DNA of 64,000 nt from Pseudarthrobacter sp. NIBRBAC000502772 (GCF_006517235.1 NZ_CP041188.1:2232001-2296000); one strand, 5' to 3'. Counted from the stretch's first letter, positions 9,432 through 16,835 are shown. Numbers and translations are program-made. Notes: generated by a model from the sequence alone, not told the origin.

Positions 9432-9453
9432 GGTCCGGATATAGTGTCGGACC
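9432..9453. promoter_or_regulatory. Inverted repeat upstream of lipB
   Basis: GGTCCG (9432-9437) and CGGACC (9448-9453) flank a 10-nt AT-rich core containing TATA. It starts 30 nt upstream of the lipB start codon, near the expected -35 region of the putative leaderless promoter, so it could be an operator. No cognate regulator is identified. Confidence 0.4.
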
Positions 9454-9540
9454 TCTCATGCACTGACGCGTGCTTTGTCCGATCCAGCGGGCCTGTGGAT
9501 AACTTCTGCAGGCATTCCCGGATTCCGCTAGACATGAGTC

Positions 9541-11391
9541 ATGGATGATTTCACTGCCCCGGTGGTTCCCGGCTTCCTGGTGGGCCGCGTGTTGGGCCGC
9601 GGCGGAAGTTCAACCGTGTGGCTGGTTACGGAAGCAAGGTCCGGCCGCGAGTTTGCGCTGAAATGCCTCGGTACAGGGCACAGCGGCTCGACAGGTCCCG
9701 GCGAAGGCAGGGAAACCGGGGCCGACGCCGAGGAGGCCATCCGCCGTGAAATCCGCATTCTTTCTGTCCTTGACCACCAGCACCTCATCAAAGCCCACGA
9801 CGCCCTCCGTCTTCGCGAGCCGGCCGGATCAGCAGTGACGGCCGGAGGGACACTAGGGCTGCTGCTGGATTACGCGCCCGGCGGTTCCCTCGGAGAGCTG
9901 GTCGGAAGCAGGGCCAAGCTCACCATCGGGGAGACGGTCACCGTGCTCACCCCTATTGCCCAGGTACTTGGCTACCTGCACGGCCAGGGGTTCACCCACG
10001 GTGACGTATCGCCCGGGAACGTCCTCTTTACAGGCCATGGCAAGCCAATGCTGTCCGACGTCGGCATCGCCAGAATGGTGGGTGATGTTTCGGCAGTGCC
10101 GGACCATGGCACCCCGGGGTTCATGGATCCCGCACCGGTGGACGCCGTGAGGGCGGGGCTGCAGCCGGAACGCGACGTTTACTCGGTGGCGGCGCTGGGG
10201 TGGTACTGCCTTACGGGCCAGCCGCCACGCCGTACCGCCGACCGTCCGCCTCTTTCCCTTCTGCTCCCTGACGTTCCAGCCGAGCTGGCCGCGGCCCTGG
10301 AGGCTGGCCTTCATGAGGACCGGCGGCTCCGGCCCACGGCTGTTGAGCTGGCGACGGCGGTGTATCGCAGTGCCCCACCGTTGCCGGTGGACCTCGCCTC
10401 CTCCGTCCACGCCACGGTTATCCCGCAGCTCCTGACGCGGCGCCCCGTCCCGGAACATCCCGGCGGCGCGCTGCGGAATGGTCTCCGGGCCTGGCGGCGC
10501 CGGATCTCGACGTCGCGTTGGTCCGGGCTGATGGGGGTGCGGCAGGTCCTTCCGTTCCCGGCCGGGGAGAAAGCGGAGATGCCCGGAGAGAGTAAGGCCG
10601 GGGCACCAGCGGCAGGAAGCCTCGCCGCACCGGTCCAGGTGGGCGACGGTAACATGCTGGCGCCGCGCGGCAGACATGCCGTGGAACCTGTCTCGAAGGA
10701 CCACGAATCCAACGCCGGTGCGAGGCGTCGGACGGTGGCGTCGTCGAAATCGGTGCCCCCGGGCCCGTCCCGGCGCCGTGTGCGCTCAGGGACGGCCGGG
10801 CACAATCGGGGCACAGTGCTGTTGGCGGTGGGAGCGGGTGCGATCCTGGCAGGCGCTATCTGGTCCGCCGGCGTCTTTGGGCCGGATGGTCCGTGGGGGG
10901 CGCCAGCTTGGCCAGAGGCGGTGGCGGAGAGTGCGGATGCCGGAGGGGTGGACCCAGTGTTCGCCGCCACTGGAGTCCCGGCAGCCGCCGCGGCGCAGCT
11001 GGCCTCGGCGGACCCGCTTCAAGCAGTCCAAGGACTGGCCGCGGTGAGGTCCGTAGCCTTCAGCTCCGGCCGGCTGGAGCTGCTGGATCTGGTGAATGCC
11101 CCGGGATCTGCTGCCGCTGCCGCGGATGCAGGTCTCAGGGCCGGGCTCCAGGAGTCCGGCCACGTCCTGGCCGGATTCACCAGTTCCGTATCGAACCTGC
11201 AGGTCCAGCCTGGAAGTCCACCCGGCCAGGTGGTTGTTGCTGTCACGTCAGCCACGTCGCCGTATGAGGAGAAAGACGCGTCCGGGGCAGTCGTGGCGGC
11301 GGGCACACCGGTGGCTGCCCGGAACCTCCGGCTGGTGCTGGTCTCCGTTGACGGCCGGTGGCGGATTACGGACGTCCTGCCTGGGTCCTGA
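9541..11391 (+). CDS. Membrane-anchored serine/threonine protein kinase-like protein
   Basis: 616 residues: a cytoplasmic Hanks-type kinase domain (about 10-280), a long Pro/Arg-rich linker, one membrane helix (about 424-445) and an extracytoplasmic C-terminal domain that may sense ligands. The glycine loop GRGGSSTVWLV is at about 19-29, with Lys41 in FALKCLG and a helix-C Glu near 70. The catalytic loop reads HGDVSPGN (153-160) in place of HRD...N, and the magnesium loop reads DVG (173-175) in place of DFG. Asp155, Asn160 and Asp173 are kept, so activity is possible but not certain. The C-terminal half resembles a secreted substrate-binding or NTF2-like domain without a clear family match. 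It is the last core gene before the accessory island. Confidence 0.85.
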   Translation: MDDFTAPVVPGFLVGRVLGRGGSSTVWLVTEARSGREFALKCLGTGHSGSTGPGEGRETGADAEEAIRREIRILSVLDHQHLIKAHDALRLREPAGSAVTAGGTLGLLLDYAPGGSLGELVGSRAKLTIGETVTVLTPIAQVLGYLHGQGFTHGDVSPGNVLFTGHGKPMLSDVGIARMVGDVSAVPDHGTPGFMDPAPVDAVRAGLQPERDVYSVAALGWYCLTGQPPRRTADRPPLSLLLPDVPAELAAALEAGLHEDRRLRPTAVELATAVYRSAPPLPVDLASSVHATVIPQLLTRRPVPEHPGGALRNGLRAWRRRISTSRWSGLMGVRQVLPFPAGEKAEMPGESKAGAPAAGSLAAPVQVGDGNMLAPRGRHAVEPVSKDHESNAGARRRTVASSKSVPPGPSRRRVRSGTAGHNRGTVLLAVGAGAILAGAIWSAGVFGPDGPWGAPAWPEAVAESADAGGVDPVFAATGVPAAAAAQLASADPLQAVQGLAAVRSVAFSSGRLELLDLVNAPGSAAAAADAGLRAGLQESGHVLAGFTSSVSNLQVQPGSPPGQVVVAVTSATSPYEEKDASGAVVAAGTPVAARNLRLVLVSVDGRWRITDVLPGS

Positions 11392-11498
11392 CTATTTGCC
11401 TCAGCACGCTGCCTCGGCTGTGATTTTTCGAAGTCGGCTTCACGGAATGTCCAAAGTCGCCTGCACCAACTCACGCCTGGTCCTGGTGAATCCCGTTT

Positions 11499-11515
11499 GG
11501 GGAACCCTCTGCGGC
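11499..11515 (+). repeat. Island motif copy A
   Basis: GGGGAACCCTCTGCGGC, 107 nt after the kinase stop codon. With copy B it forms a tandem pair at the left island border. Confidence 0.6.
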
Positions 11516-11526
11516 ACGGTCCGCTA

Positions 11527-11544
11527 GGGGATCGGTCTACGGTG
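11527..11544 (+). repeat. Island motif copy B
   Basis: GGGGATCGGTCTACGGTG, 28 bp after copy A in the same orientation. No gene starts between 11392 and about 11628. Confidence 0.5.
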
Positions 11545-11628
11545 AGCCTCAGTCAGACGCCAGCGGCTCTGTCCATTCATTTGCTGGCAGCCTTTCTCGC
11601 AGCAATGCGGGTTGACCTGATCCAAGAA

Positions 11629-11907
11629 TCATCTCGGTGTCGAGATGGGCTGGGTCGACTTGTCTGATGAGCTCGCGACAGCGTCCGCAAGGTTAGGTAA
11701 AACGCAGCGCAAGCCGTCACCGTCTCGCCAAACGGCGAAGATCTTTGGCGACCTGGTACTCGCCGCTGTGAGCTGGCCAAGTCTCACCCGCACCTCAACA
11801 TCCCTGGTGGCTGCACCATCGAGTTTCACGAGGCGCAGCCAGTCCCCGGATGGTGAGCCCACGCCACGTAGCTGCAGGATGCGCCGCCGATTCGGCTCCG
11901 CCTGCAC
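11629..11907 (-). CDS. Possible small hypothetical protein
   Basis: A 92-codon frame beginning with GTG 5 nt after the stop of the upstream lipoprotein gene, ending between island motif B and that gene. Third codon positions are fairly GC-rich. The product starts VQAEPNRRRILQL, superficially like the first helix of ArsR-type regulators, but the rest (LRLVKLDGAATRDVEVRVRL) does not continue that fold. I do not recognise a family. It could be the tail of a degraded gene, or chance. No convincing ribosome site is present. Confidence 0.3.
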   Translation of the reverse strand: MQAEPNRRRILQLRGVGSPSGDWLRLVKLDGAATRDVEVRVRLGQLTAASTRSPKIFAVWRDGDGLRCVLPNLADAVASSSDKSTQPISTPR

Positions 11908-11912
11908 TGCAG

Positions 11913-12485
11913 CTACGGGGCTCGGATCCCGTCCGGATCTACGACCCACCAGAGCCCCCCGTGGGTCGAGACGTTGTGGCACTTCACCTCACCAGGCCCC
12001 TCGTGCGCGTAGAAGTAGAGCGGATGCCCGTTGTAGGTGACCTGGGTCGTGCCGTCCCGCCGCTCCGTCGTCCCCAGCAGCGCTGAGTCGACCTCGCCGC
12101 TAGCGGTCGGCGCTCCGTCGGTCAGCACGGGTGGCCACGCTTCAGCGCAGTCGTCGTAACACTCGGGCCTGATGCTCTCCTCACTCTCCCAGATATAGAT
12201 GGCCTGCTTTTTGGCATCGAAGAGCATCTGGCCGAAGTCGCTCGAGGCTGTGGTGATCGTGGTGCCCGGCTCTCGCGCGCTGGATGGCTGACTCGGCGGG
12301 GGTTGAGGGCTCTCCGATGTCGTAGTGCTCGCCCTCGGAGGCGGGGTAAAGTCCGGGGCCTCGCTCGAGGTGCTGCTTGCGCAAGACGACGCGACGAGTG
12401 CGAGGACCACCGCAGCCGCCGCTCCAGTCCGGGTCTGGACACGCTGTGCTCCTATCGGCAGGAACGGGCGCCCCGGCCAGGTCAT
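11913..12485 (-). CDS. Secreted-repeat lipoprotein (COG4315/PF03640-like)
   Basis: 190 residues. An N-terminal hydrophobic stretch (TGAAAAVVLALVASSC) ends in a probable lipidated Cys35. A Ser/Thr/Pro-rich linker (about 36-80) follows, then a domain with two copies of the secreted-repeat pattern: GQMLFDAKKQAIYIWESE...CYDDCAEAWPPV, and later VTYNGHPLYFYAHEGPGE ending in GGLWWVVDPDG. The family is found in periplasmic or surface-attached lipoproteins of unknown function. The ATG at 12485 adds about 15 residues before the signal core and has no clear ribosome site; no better in-frame start is seen. It is the first recognisable gene of the island. Confidence 0.8.
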   Translation of the reverse strand: MTWPGRPFLPIGAQRVQTRTGAAAAVVLALVASSCASSTSSEAPDFTPPPRASTTTSESPQPPPSQPSSAREPGTTITTASSDFGQMLFDAKKQAIYIWESEESIRPECYDDCAEAWPPVLTDGAPTASGEVDSALLGTTERRDGTTQVTYNGHPLYFYAHEGPGEVKCHNVSTHGGLWWVVDPDGIRAP

Positions 12486-12627
12486 CGGGGTTGGTGATGA
12501 TCAGACAGTGGGGCAGTTCGGTTCCCATCATCTCAGCCTTTGTCGAAAATCGGCGGGCGGAAGGCGGCGAGTCCGGTGGCGGGGGACTGCCACCCGACTC
12601 GCCTGGGTCAGTGAGCGGCTGTGGCCG

Positions 12628-12714
12628 TCAGGGTGCGGGGCGACGGCGCCCGGCAAGCAGGACGGTGCCGAGCAGCAGCTTCAGGACGACGAGGCCGAAA
12701 ATCGCGCCGTACAA
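12628..12714 (-). pseudogene. Remnant of a small membrane protein gene
   Basis: A 28-codon minus-strand frame (TTG start, directly after an in-frame TGA) encodes a very hydrophobic peptide containing YGAIFGLVVLKLLLGTVLLA followed by GRRRPAP. This looks like the last transmembrane helix plus positive-inside tail of a membrane protein. No upstream coding sequence joins it in any frame, so it is probably a 3' fragment left by rearrangement. It could also be a genuine tiny membrane peptide. Confidence 0.3.
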
Positions 12715-12819
12715 GGGGTCGCTTCAGAAAAAGGAAAGAATCGTACGCTAAGGCCGCGTGGAGAAAAGTAACGGCTGAACCGCAGCATGTCGATGGAAGC
12801 GGGCCAAAGTCCGTCCGTA

Positions 12820-12838
12820 GGGGGAACCCTCAGTGGGA
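12820..12838 (+). repeat. Island motif copy C
   Basis: GGGGGAACCCTCAGTGGGA, 115 nt upstream of the DHFR-like gene. Confidence 0.55.
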
Positions 12839-12953
12839 AAGCGTTGCCGCGAGTATTGCCCGGTAACTCGCGAAGGCAGGAAGATCCTGAGTTGTCTCTA
12901 CCCGCCGGAGTCGCGCGTCAGTACTGTAGGACCGTTAAGGAGGAGGACTTCTG

Positions 12954-13517
12954 ATGCGCAGAGTGACCTATTCGATGGGCGTTTCACTTGACGGCTACAT
13001 CGTCGGGCCGGACGGCGGCTTCGACTGGACGGCGCCCGACGAGGAGGTCTTTCGCTTCTGGATCGACGAGATTCGAGAGGTCGGCGTCCACCTATTGGGA
13101 CGACGGCTGTACGAGACGATGCTGTACTGGGAGACCGCCGACCAAAATCCATCGCTCGACGACGCAGAGCTCGAGTGGTCCGCGCTCTGGAAGCCGCTCC
13201 CAAAGGTGGTGTTCTCCACCACGCTGCCCGCTGTGCAGGGCAATGCCCGCCTGGCCTCCGGCGGCCTGGCGGAGGAGATCGAGCGGTTGCGAGCCCAGCC
13301 GGGCGAGGGCGACATCGCGATCGGCGGCGCGACTCTCGCCGCCGGGGCGGCCGCGTTGGGCCTGATCGACGAGTACCGGGCCATGGTCTACCCGGTGCTG
13401 GTGGGCGGTGGCATTCCGTTCTTTCCTCGGCACGAACGCCGGGTGGATCTCGAACTCGCCGAGACCCGCACCTTCAGCTCGGGAGTCGTCTACCTCCGCT
13501 ACCGCCTGGCGCGCTAG
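12954..13517 (+). CDS. Dihydrofolate reductase (RibD C-terminal-like) family protein
   Basis: 187 residues of the RibD_C/DHFR-like fold: an N-terminal strand MRRVTYSMGVSLDGYIVGPDG, a cofactor-loop segment LLGRRLYETMLYWE, a GDIAIGGATLAAGA glycine turn for NADPH phosphate, and a C-terminal MVYPVLVGGGIPFF motif. All four are typical of the reductase superfamily, which includes RibD and many stand-alone enzymes of unknown substrate. A near-perfect AAGGAGGAGG (12937-12946) lies 7 nt before the ATG, unlike most core genes here, which look leaderless or have weak sites. This agrees with acquisition from elsewhere. Motif copy D lies 91 nt after the stop. Confidence 0.88.
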   Translation: MRRVTYSMGVSLDGYIVGPDGGFDWTAPDEEVFRFWIDEIREVGVHLLGRRLYETMLYWETADQNPSLDDAELEWSALWKPLPKVVFSTTLPAVQGNARLASGGLAEEIERLRAQPGEGDIAIGGATLAAGAAALGLIDEYRAMVYPVLVGGGIPFFPRHERRVDLELAETRTFSSGVVYLRYRLAR

Positions 13518-13608
13518 CTGTGCTCGGCCCGGAGTCGGCTTCGGATTCGTCGCAGGATCAGGAAAGACGGACTGATCCCAATAGTCAGAACCAAAATCGT
13601 TCCCGGAA

Positions 13609-13627
13609 GGGGAACCTTCACCGGGCG
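13609..13627 (+). repeat. Island motif copy D
   Basis: GGGGAACCTTCACCGGGCG. The flank AAGG before GGAA pairs with CCTT, so the left half can form a small hairpin as in copies E and J. Confidence 0.55.
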
Positions 13628-13733
13628 CTTCGAAACCTAACTGGCTAAGTAGCGGTCTGGCTTACCGCGAATGCGGCCTCCAGCTCTAAAGCCCTAGGCT
13701 AGTGCTGACCAGGTATGACAGGGGGTAAAGGGC

Positions 13734-14285
13734 TTGGGCAGCGTAAAAGCAGTGGATGCTCACTACGAGACGCACTTTGGTGGTAGACGTCTAGCGCCGG
13801 TGGTTGTGTTCGCTGCGATCACCGGCGCACTGACGTATTTGTTCTCAGGCGCGTGGGCAGCCGCTCTGACATGGCTCGGTGATCGACAATCTTTCGACTA
13901 CCACAAGGCGATTTTTTTGCAGTACTGGACGGATCCTGCTTGGGTCATCGCAGCGTGTTTGGTCGCATGCACCATTCTGGTTACGGCGCTCCCAGACTCA
14001 CGCAGCGTCGTGGCAGCCTGGCGGCGGTGGCCACTATGGGGGCTTCTACCGGCCGGGACATACGTTCTAACGCTTGCGGTGCTTGTTCCGATCCTTCGTG
14101 CTGGTGAACTTTCGGATGGGATTTACGTCGCCGCCTGGACCGCAATCGATGGAAGCCTCTGGATGGCGCTTCTTTCTCCGCTCCTTGCGCGGGTCATCGT
14201 GAGCAACGTACGGCCGTGGATGGTTCACTTCGCCTTCCACAACGAAACCACGAGGTATCGAAGGCGAGGCCTGACTGGAGGCTAG
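13734..14285 (+). CDS. Hypothetical polytopic membrane protein
   Basis: 183 residues, no recognised family. Hydrophobic segments at about 21-45 (LAPVVVFAAITGALTYLFSG), 70-88, 100-120 (LWGLLPAGTYVLTLAVLVPI) and 128-152 suggest four helices, with a short basic C-terminus ending TRYRRRGLTGG. The TTG start is preceded by GGGGG 9-13 nt upstream; no ATG lies near. Codon use is less GC-biased than in the core. It stands alone between motif copies D and E, the one-gene-per-interval layout typical of the island. Confidence 0.65.
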   Translation: MGSVKAVDAHYETHFGGRRLAPVVVFAAITGALTYLFSGAWAAALTWLGDRQSFDYHKAIFLQYWTDPAWVIAACLVACTILVTALPDSRSVVAAWRRWPLWGLLPAGTYVLTLAVLVPILRAGELSDGIYVAAWTAIDGSLWMALLSPLLARVIVSNVRPWMVHFAFHNETTRYRRRGLTGG

Positions 14286-14646
14286 GGTCGGATCACCGCA
14301 TCTCGGTCGCTTGGTCTTCTACCGCGCCCACCAACAGAGCCGCGTCCCTGGCCTGAGAAGGTGAAACTTGGAGCGGGCGATCGATTCAATCGAGCGCTTC
14401 TGCCCGGAGTCCACAGTCAGTGCGTCCCGGACTAAGAGGCGTCCGGTAGGGGATCCCCTTGCGGGCTACCCATGCGCCAAATAGCGCTGTGAAAACGTCG
14501 CCGATTACTGCCGAAAGTGTCCGTTTCAGGAGTCGTTTGCACTGGATCCCGCGTAAGTACAAAACGAGTGCAGTGGACTGTTGACTTAGGTTTGTCAGTC
14601 CCGTGCACCGCCCTGATTCTTAGTTTTCCCGAGCCCGTATCGGACG
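14286..14646. other. Non-coding interval containing motif copy E
   Basis: 361 bp with no supported gene. It holds motif copy E (14449-14466) enclosed by GGTAG/CTACC arms, and AT-richer DNA after it. Short frames on both strands lack start signals and protein-like composition. Confidence 0.5.
14449..14466 (+). repeat. Island motif copy E
   Basis: GGGGATCCCCTTGCGGGC, with a GGGGATCCCC palindrome in the left half. GGTAG (14445-14449) and CTACC (14466-14470) flank it as a further inverted repeat. Confidence 0.6.
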
Positions 14647-14946
14647 TCAAAGCCAGCGGACGGCGTGCCCCTCCATTCCGATCAGGTCAAGGCCATCGGT
14701 GGTTTCTACGCCATGGGCAAACCGTACCAAGACAGCGCCACCCTGCATGCGCTCGAACTCAGCTTGTATCCACAGTTCAAGCGGGAACGTCGACGCCGCC
14801 GTGATGTTGGCCCTGGTGAGGACAGGGACCTTCTCAACGATCCGATGAGTCCGACCCTCCGCGTCGACAAGGTCGACCTCGATCCATCCCGGGAAGTCGT
14901 CGTCTGCCCATCGCACCGCAGTAGCCCGAACGATCACATGCGTCAT
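14647..14946 (-). CDS. Small conserved-looking hypothetical protein
   Basis: 99 residues, beginning MTHVIVRATAVRWADDDFPGWIEV. It has alternating polar/hydrophobic strands (VIVRATAVRW, GWIEVDLVDAEGR, RIVEKVPVL) and a helix with LELWIQAEF, compatible with a small beta-rich soluble domain. No catalytic motif is visible and I cannot name a family with certainty. A perfect 14-bp palindrome lies 14 nt upstream of the ATG, a likely operator. It stands alone between copies E and F. Confidence 0.7.
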   Translation of the reverse strand: MTHVIVRATAVRWADDDFPGWIEVDLVDAEGRTHRIVEKVPVLTRANITAASTFPLELWIQAEFERMQGGAVLVRFAHGVETTDGLDLIGMEGHAVRWL

Positions 14947-14959
14947 ATCGCGATTGTTT

Positions 14960-14973
14960 CACTGGATCCAGTG
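14960..14973. promoter_or_regulatory. Perfect 14-bp palindrome upstream of the 14647-14946 gene
   Basis: CACTGGATCCAGTG is fully self-complementary and lies 13-27 nt upstream of the minus-strand start codon at 14946. A related half, CACTGGATCC, recurs at about 14539-14548. It is a candidate repressor site or hairpin. Confidence 0.4.
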
Positions 14974-15068
14974 GAGGGTGAGCAAGTCAGAGTACAGATG
15001 ACAGGCCGCCGTGCCAATCCATTGCGGGGGAGGGGGCTTCCGAGCCAGGGTGAGATCAGGTCCTGGGG

Positions 15069-15086
15069 TGCCCGTAAACCGGTCGA
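15069..15086 (-). repeat. Island motif copy F', inverted
   Basis: The reverse complement reads GATCGACCGGTTTACGGGCA from about 15088 down to 15069. It shares ACCGG-N-T-N-ACGGGC with copies M and Q. Confidence 0.45.
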
Positions 15087-15101
15087 TCACCGCACCCGTG
15101 G

Positions 15102-15129
15102 TGCCCGTTAGCCGAACCCCTAACGGGCA
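15102..15129. repeat. Perfect stem-loop containing motif copy F
   Basis: Arms TGCCCGTTAG (15102-15111) and CTAACGGGCA (15120-15129) are perfect 10-bp inverted repeats around an 8-nt loop. The right part, GAACCCCTAACGGGCAG (15114-15130), is motif copy F. It is the longest perfect hairpin associated with the motif. There is no T-run, so it is not a classical terminator. Confidence 0.65.
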
Positions 15130-15236
15130 GACGTAGCCGCTCAGCTGGCACCCATTGCAGACCGAGCCGGTGAGGCACAGAATGTGTCAACACTCGGTGA
15201 CACCGCGCCAGCGACGACTATGAAGGCGATGCCCCT

Positions 15237-15488
15237 ATGAAACCGCTCGAATACCCCCGCGTATCGCTCATTTGGGGCGGAGTCGGCGTCCTGCTCTTTC
15301 TGGCACTGGGCATAATGGACGTAGCCTCCGGTGCGCCCGCATTCCGCGTAGCGGCGTACTTCCTATTGGTAATCGGCGCTATCTACATATTTGTCCGAGC
15401 CCTGATGACCATTCTGGGCAAGACGCGACAGCAGGCTGGTAGGCATAACCCCCAGTCAGGATCGAACCCGGAAAACAGGAGCATCTGA
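15237..15488 (+). CDS. Small two-helix membrane protein
   Basis: 83 residues with two hydrophobic helices (VSLIWGGVGVLLFLALGIMDV at about 9-29 and VAAYFLLVIGAIYIFVRALM at about 38-57), then a polar basic tail. No family recognised. The ATG is preceded by GAAGG about 11 nt upstream. It could be a regulatory or toxin-like small membrane protein, but nothing in the sequence decides this. It stands alone between copies F and G. Confidence 0.6.
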   Translation: MKPLEYPRVSLIWGGVGVLLFLALGIMDVASGAPAFRVAAYFLLVIGAIYIFVRALMTILGKTRQQAGRHNPQSGSNPENRSI

Positions 15489-15658
15489 AGAGCCCGCCGA
15501 CCTGTCGACTGCTTGATGTCAGGCTGAGCTCTCAAACTTCTCAGCCCGAAGTGCTCGATCCTCGCCGGCACGAGAAGTTTTTCGATGTCGCATGCATGCG
15601 TCATGCAGATTCTGTTGGCCATCGTCCCGCTCGATCAGCGTGGTCTCGTCCCGATGAC

Positions 15659-15674
15659 GGAACCCTCTACGGGA
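15659..15674 (+). repeat. Island motif copy G
   Basis: GGAACCCTCTACGGGA, matching the consensus. It begins 20 nt beyond the stop codon of the minus-strand gene 15695-16099. Confidence 0.7.
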
Positions 15675-15694
15675 TTGTTGTCGTGAGAATCGAA

Positions 15695-16099
15695 CTAATC
15701 GTCGAATTGACTGCTGGGTTCGGATTGCTCGCGGAAAATCGTGGAAATGAGCTGGAATGTGCCGACTTCGCAGCCCTGGCTCAGAGACCTTTCTTCCTCA
15801 TCGAGGCGAGAGACCTCAGAGGCGGGCGAGTCCCCGCGCGAAAAAAGCTCGTTCATGCGCCGTGATGAGTAGTTCCGAACGTAGTAACCGCTGTCATCAA
15901 CTATTGTTTCCACGATGAAACCAGAAGCGGTCATTTTTTCGACGTATAGCCGATACGCTTCCTCATAATCTTCGCGAGTGACATATCCCTTGCTGAGCAC
16001 ACCGGCTTCGAAGTCCGAGAGCGTGGTGACCCGAAATGCTTTCGCGACTCGAGCATGCATCCAGTTTTCAAGAGAACGTGCATCGCTGTTCAGTGTCAC
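15695..16099 (-). CDS. Hypothetical protein
   Basis: 134 residues, mostly soluble and helical, with charged segments (SDFEAGVLSKGYVTREDYEE) and a GYYVRNYSSRRMNELF block. It has no membrane helix and no recognised family. Base composition is close to 50% GC, well below the core genes, which supports recent transfer. The GTG start has a good AGAGGAG ribosome site a few nt upstream. Motif G follows its stop closely and motif H lies upstream of its start, so it forms one island unit. Confidence 0.65.
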   Translation of the reverse strand: MTLNSDARSLENWMHARVAKAFRVTTLSDFEAGVLSKGYVTREDYEEAYRLYVEKMTASGFIVETIVDDSGYYVRNYSSRRMNELFSRGDSPASEVSRLDEEERSLSQGCEVGTFQLISTIFREQSEPSSQFDD

Positions 16100-16208
16100 G
16101 GATTCTCCTCTAGTTCACGAAGTAGCTTCCATAGCAGTAGTGTCCCACTTCCTTGGAACGAGACGGTCCTCCCGCTGCCATCCCCGAGGGAAGGGTTGTT
16201 CCGCTTGA

Positions 16209-16225
16209 GGAACGCTCTACGGGGA
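16209..16225 (+). repeat. Island motif copy H
   Basis: GGAACGCTCTACGGGGA, 11 nt downstream (on the minus strand) of the stop codon of gene 16237-16584. Confidence 0.65.
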
Positions 16226-16236
16226 CGCCTGTGTAG

Positions 16237-16584
16237 TCACAAGCTGAAGCCGGATGAAACTAGGGTCCAGAGGGGAACAATAACTGCGGCGATACCGAGC
16301 ACGGCCATGAGGCATCGAAGGACGACTATTTTCCGCTCAGGACGAATCGTGGCACTGGCTGCTAGCAATGCAGCGAATAGACCAACAATGGCAACGGTTC
16401 CCCAAATTGCGGGACTGAAGCGGGCATCCGGAGCGCAGCTTGCCGGCGCAGGGTAGATTGCCGGGCAAATTGTCGGCAATTGTTGGGCGGTCCAAGTGAG
16501 CCACAGGGATGCACCGGCCACGAATGCCGCGCCCACGGTTCTGTGCCAGACGGGACGGGACTCGGGTACGGCCGTAGGTGACAT
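16237..16584 (-). CDS. Small three-helix membrane protein
   Basis: 115 residues from the ATG at 16584, where the sequence becomes protein-like (MSPTAVPESRPVWHRTV). Three hydrophobic helices are visible: VGAAFVAGASLWLTWTA (about 17-33), a middle one with WGTVAIVGLFAALLAASA, and a C-terminal one with LMAVLGIAAVIVPLWTLV. Two cysteines (CPAIYPAPASC) in the loop after helix 1 could form a disulfide on the outside. No family recognised. Longer in-frame starts add a non-protein-like N-terminus. Motif H is immediately downstream and motif I upstream. Confidence 0.65.
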   Translation of the reverse strand: MSPTAVPESRPVWHRTVGAAFVAGASLWLTWTAQQLPTICPAIYPAPASCAPDARFSPAIWGTVAIVGLFAALLAASATIRPERKIVVLRCLMAVLGIAAVIVPLWTLVSSGFSL

Positions 16585-16672
16585 GAATTCACCGTACCCG
16601 CCTTGAGTGGGAGTTGGCAGGCCGCCCAAATAGGATGCGCAGAGGGAGTGCGGGTTGAAGCGTGGCCCGTTT

Positions 16673-16690
16673 GGGAACCCCTGCCGGACA
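16673..16690 (+). repeat. Island motif copy I
   Basis: GGGAACCCCTGCCGGACA, 10 nt downstream (minus strand) of the stop of the 44-aa gene 16701-16835. Confidence 0.55.
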
Positions 16691-16700
16691 TTTTCGCGTC

Positions 16701-16835
16701 TCAATCTTCCGACTGATACAACGCCGGAGGACTCATGGGACCTGGGCGGTCACCGACCGTCGCCCAACCCACAATAATCGCAACCACTATGACCACCAGC
16801 AGTAGTGCGGCAATGAGAATTCCGCGAGGTTTCAT
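16701..16835 (-). CDS. 44-residue single-pass membrane protein
   Basis: A minus-strand ATG frame of 44 codons: a short basic start (MKPRG), one strongly hydrophobic helix (ILIAALLLVVIVVAIIVGW, residues 6-24), then a polar Pro-rich tail ending YQSED. The composition is what a real N-in, single-pass membrane peptide would show and is unlikely by chance. Motifs I and J bracket it exactly as they do the larger island genes. Function unknown. No strong ribosome site is visible, which lowers confidence slightly. Confidence 0.6.
   Translation of the reverse strand: MKPRGILIAALLLVVIVVAIIVGWATVGDRPGPMSPPALYQSED

Larger units (their letters stand above)
12486..12953. other. Gene-poor stretch with a membrane-gene remnant and motif copy C
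   Basis: No full-length gene is supported here. It contains the 28-codon frame at 12628-12714 and motif copy C at 12820-12838. The plus-strand frames across 12325-12866 are arginine-rich and have no initiation signals. Confidence 0.5.

Noticed and set aside
14432..14650. Minus-strand gene after the 99-aa hypothetical
   Set aside because: No start signal; motif copy E lies inside it; composition not protein-like.
15659..15674. tRNA 3' fragment (the reverse complement contains GAGGGTTCC, like a T-arm)
   Set aside because: No acceptor stem, anticodon arm or full T-loop can be built around any copy.
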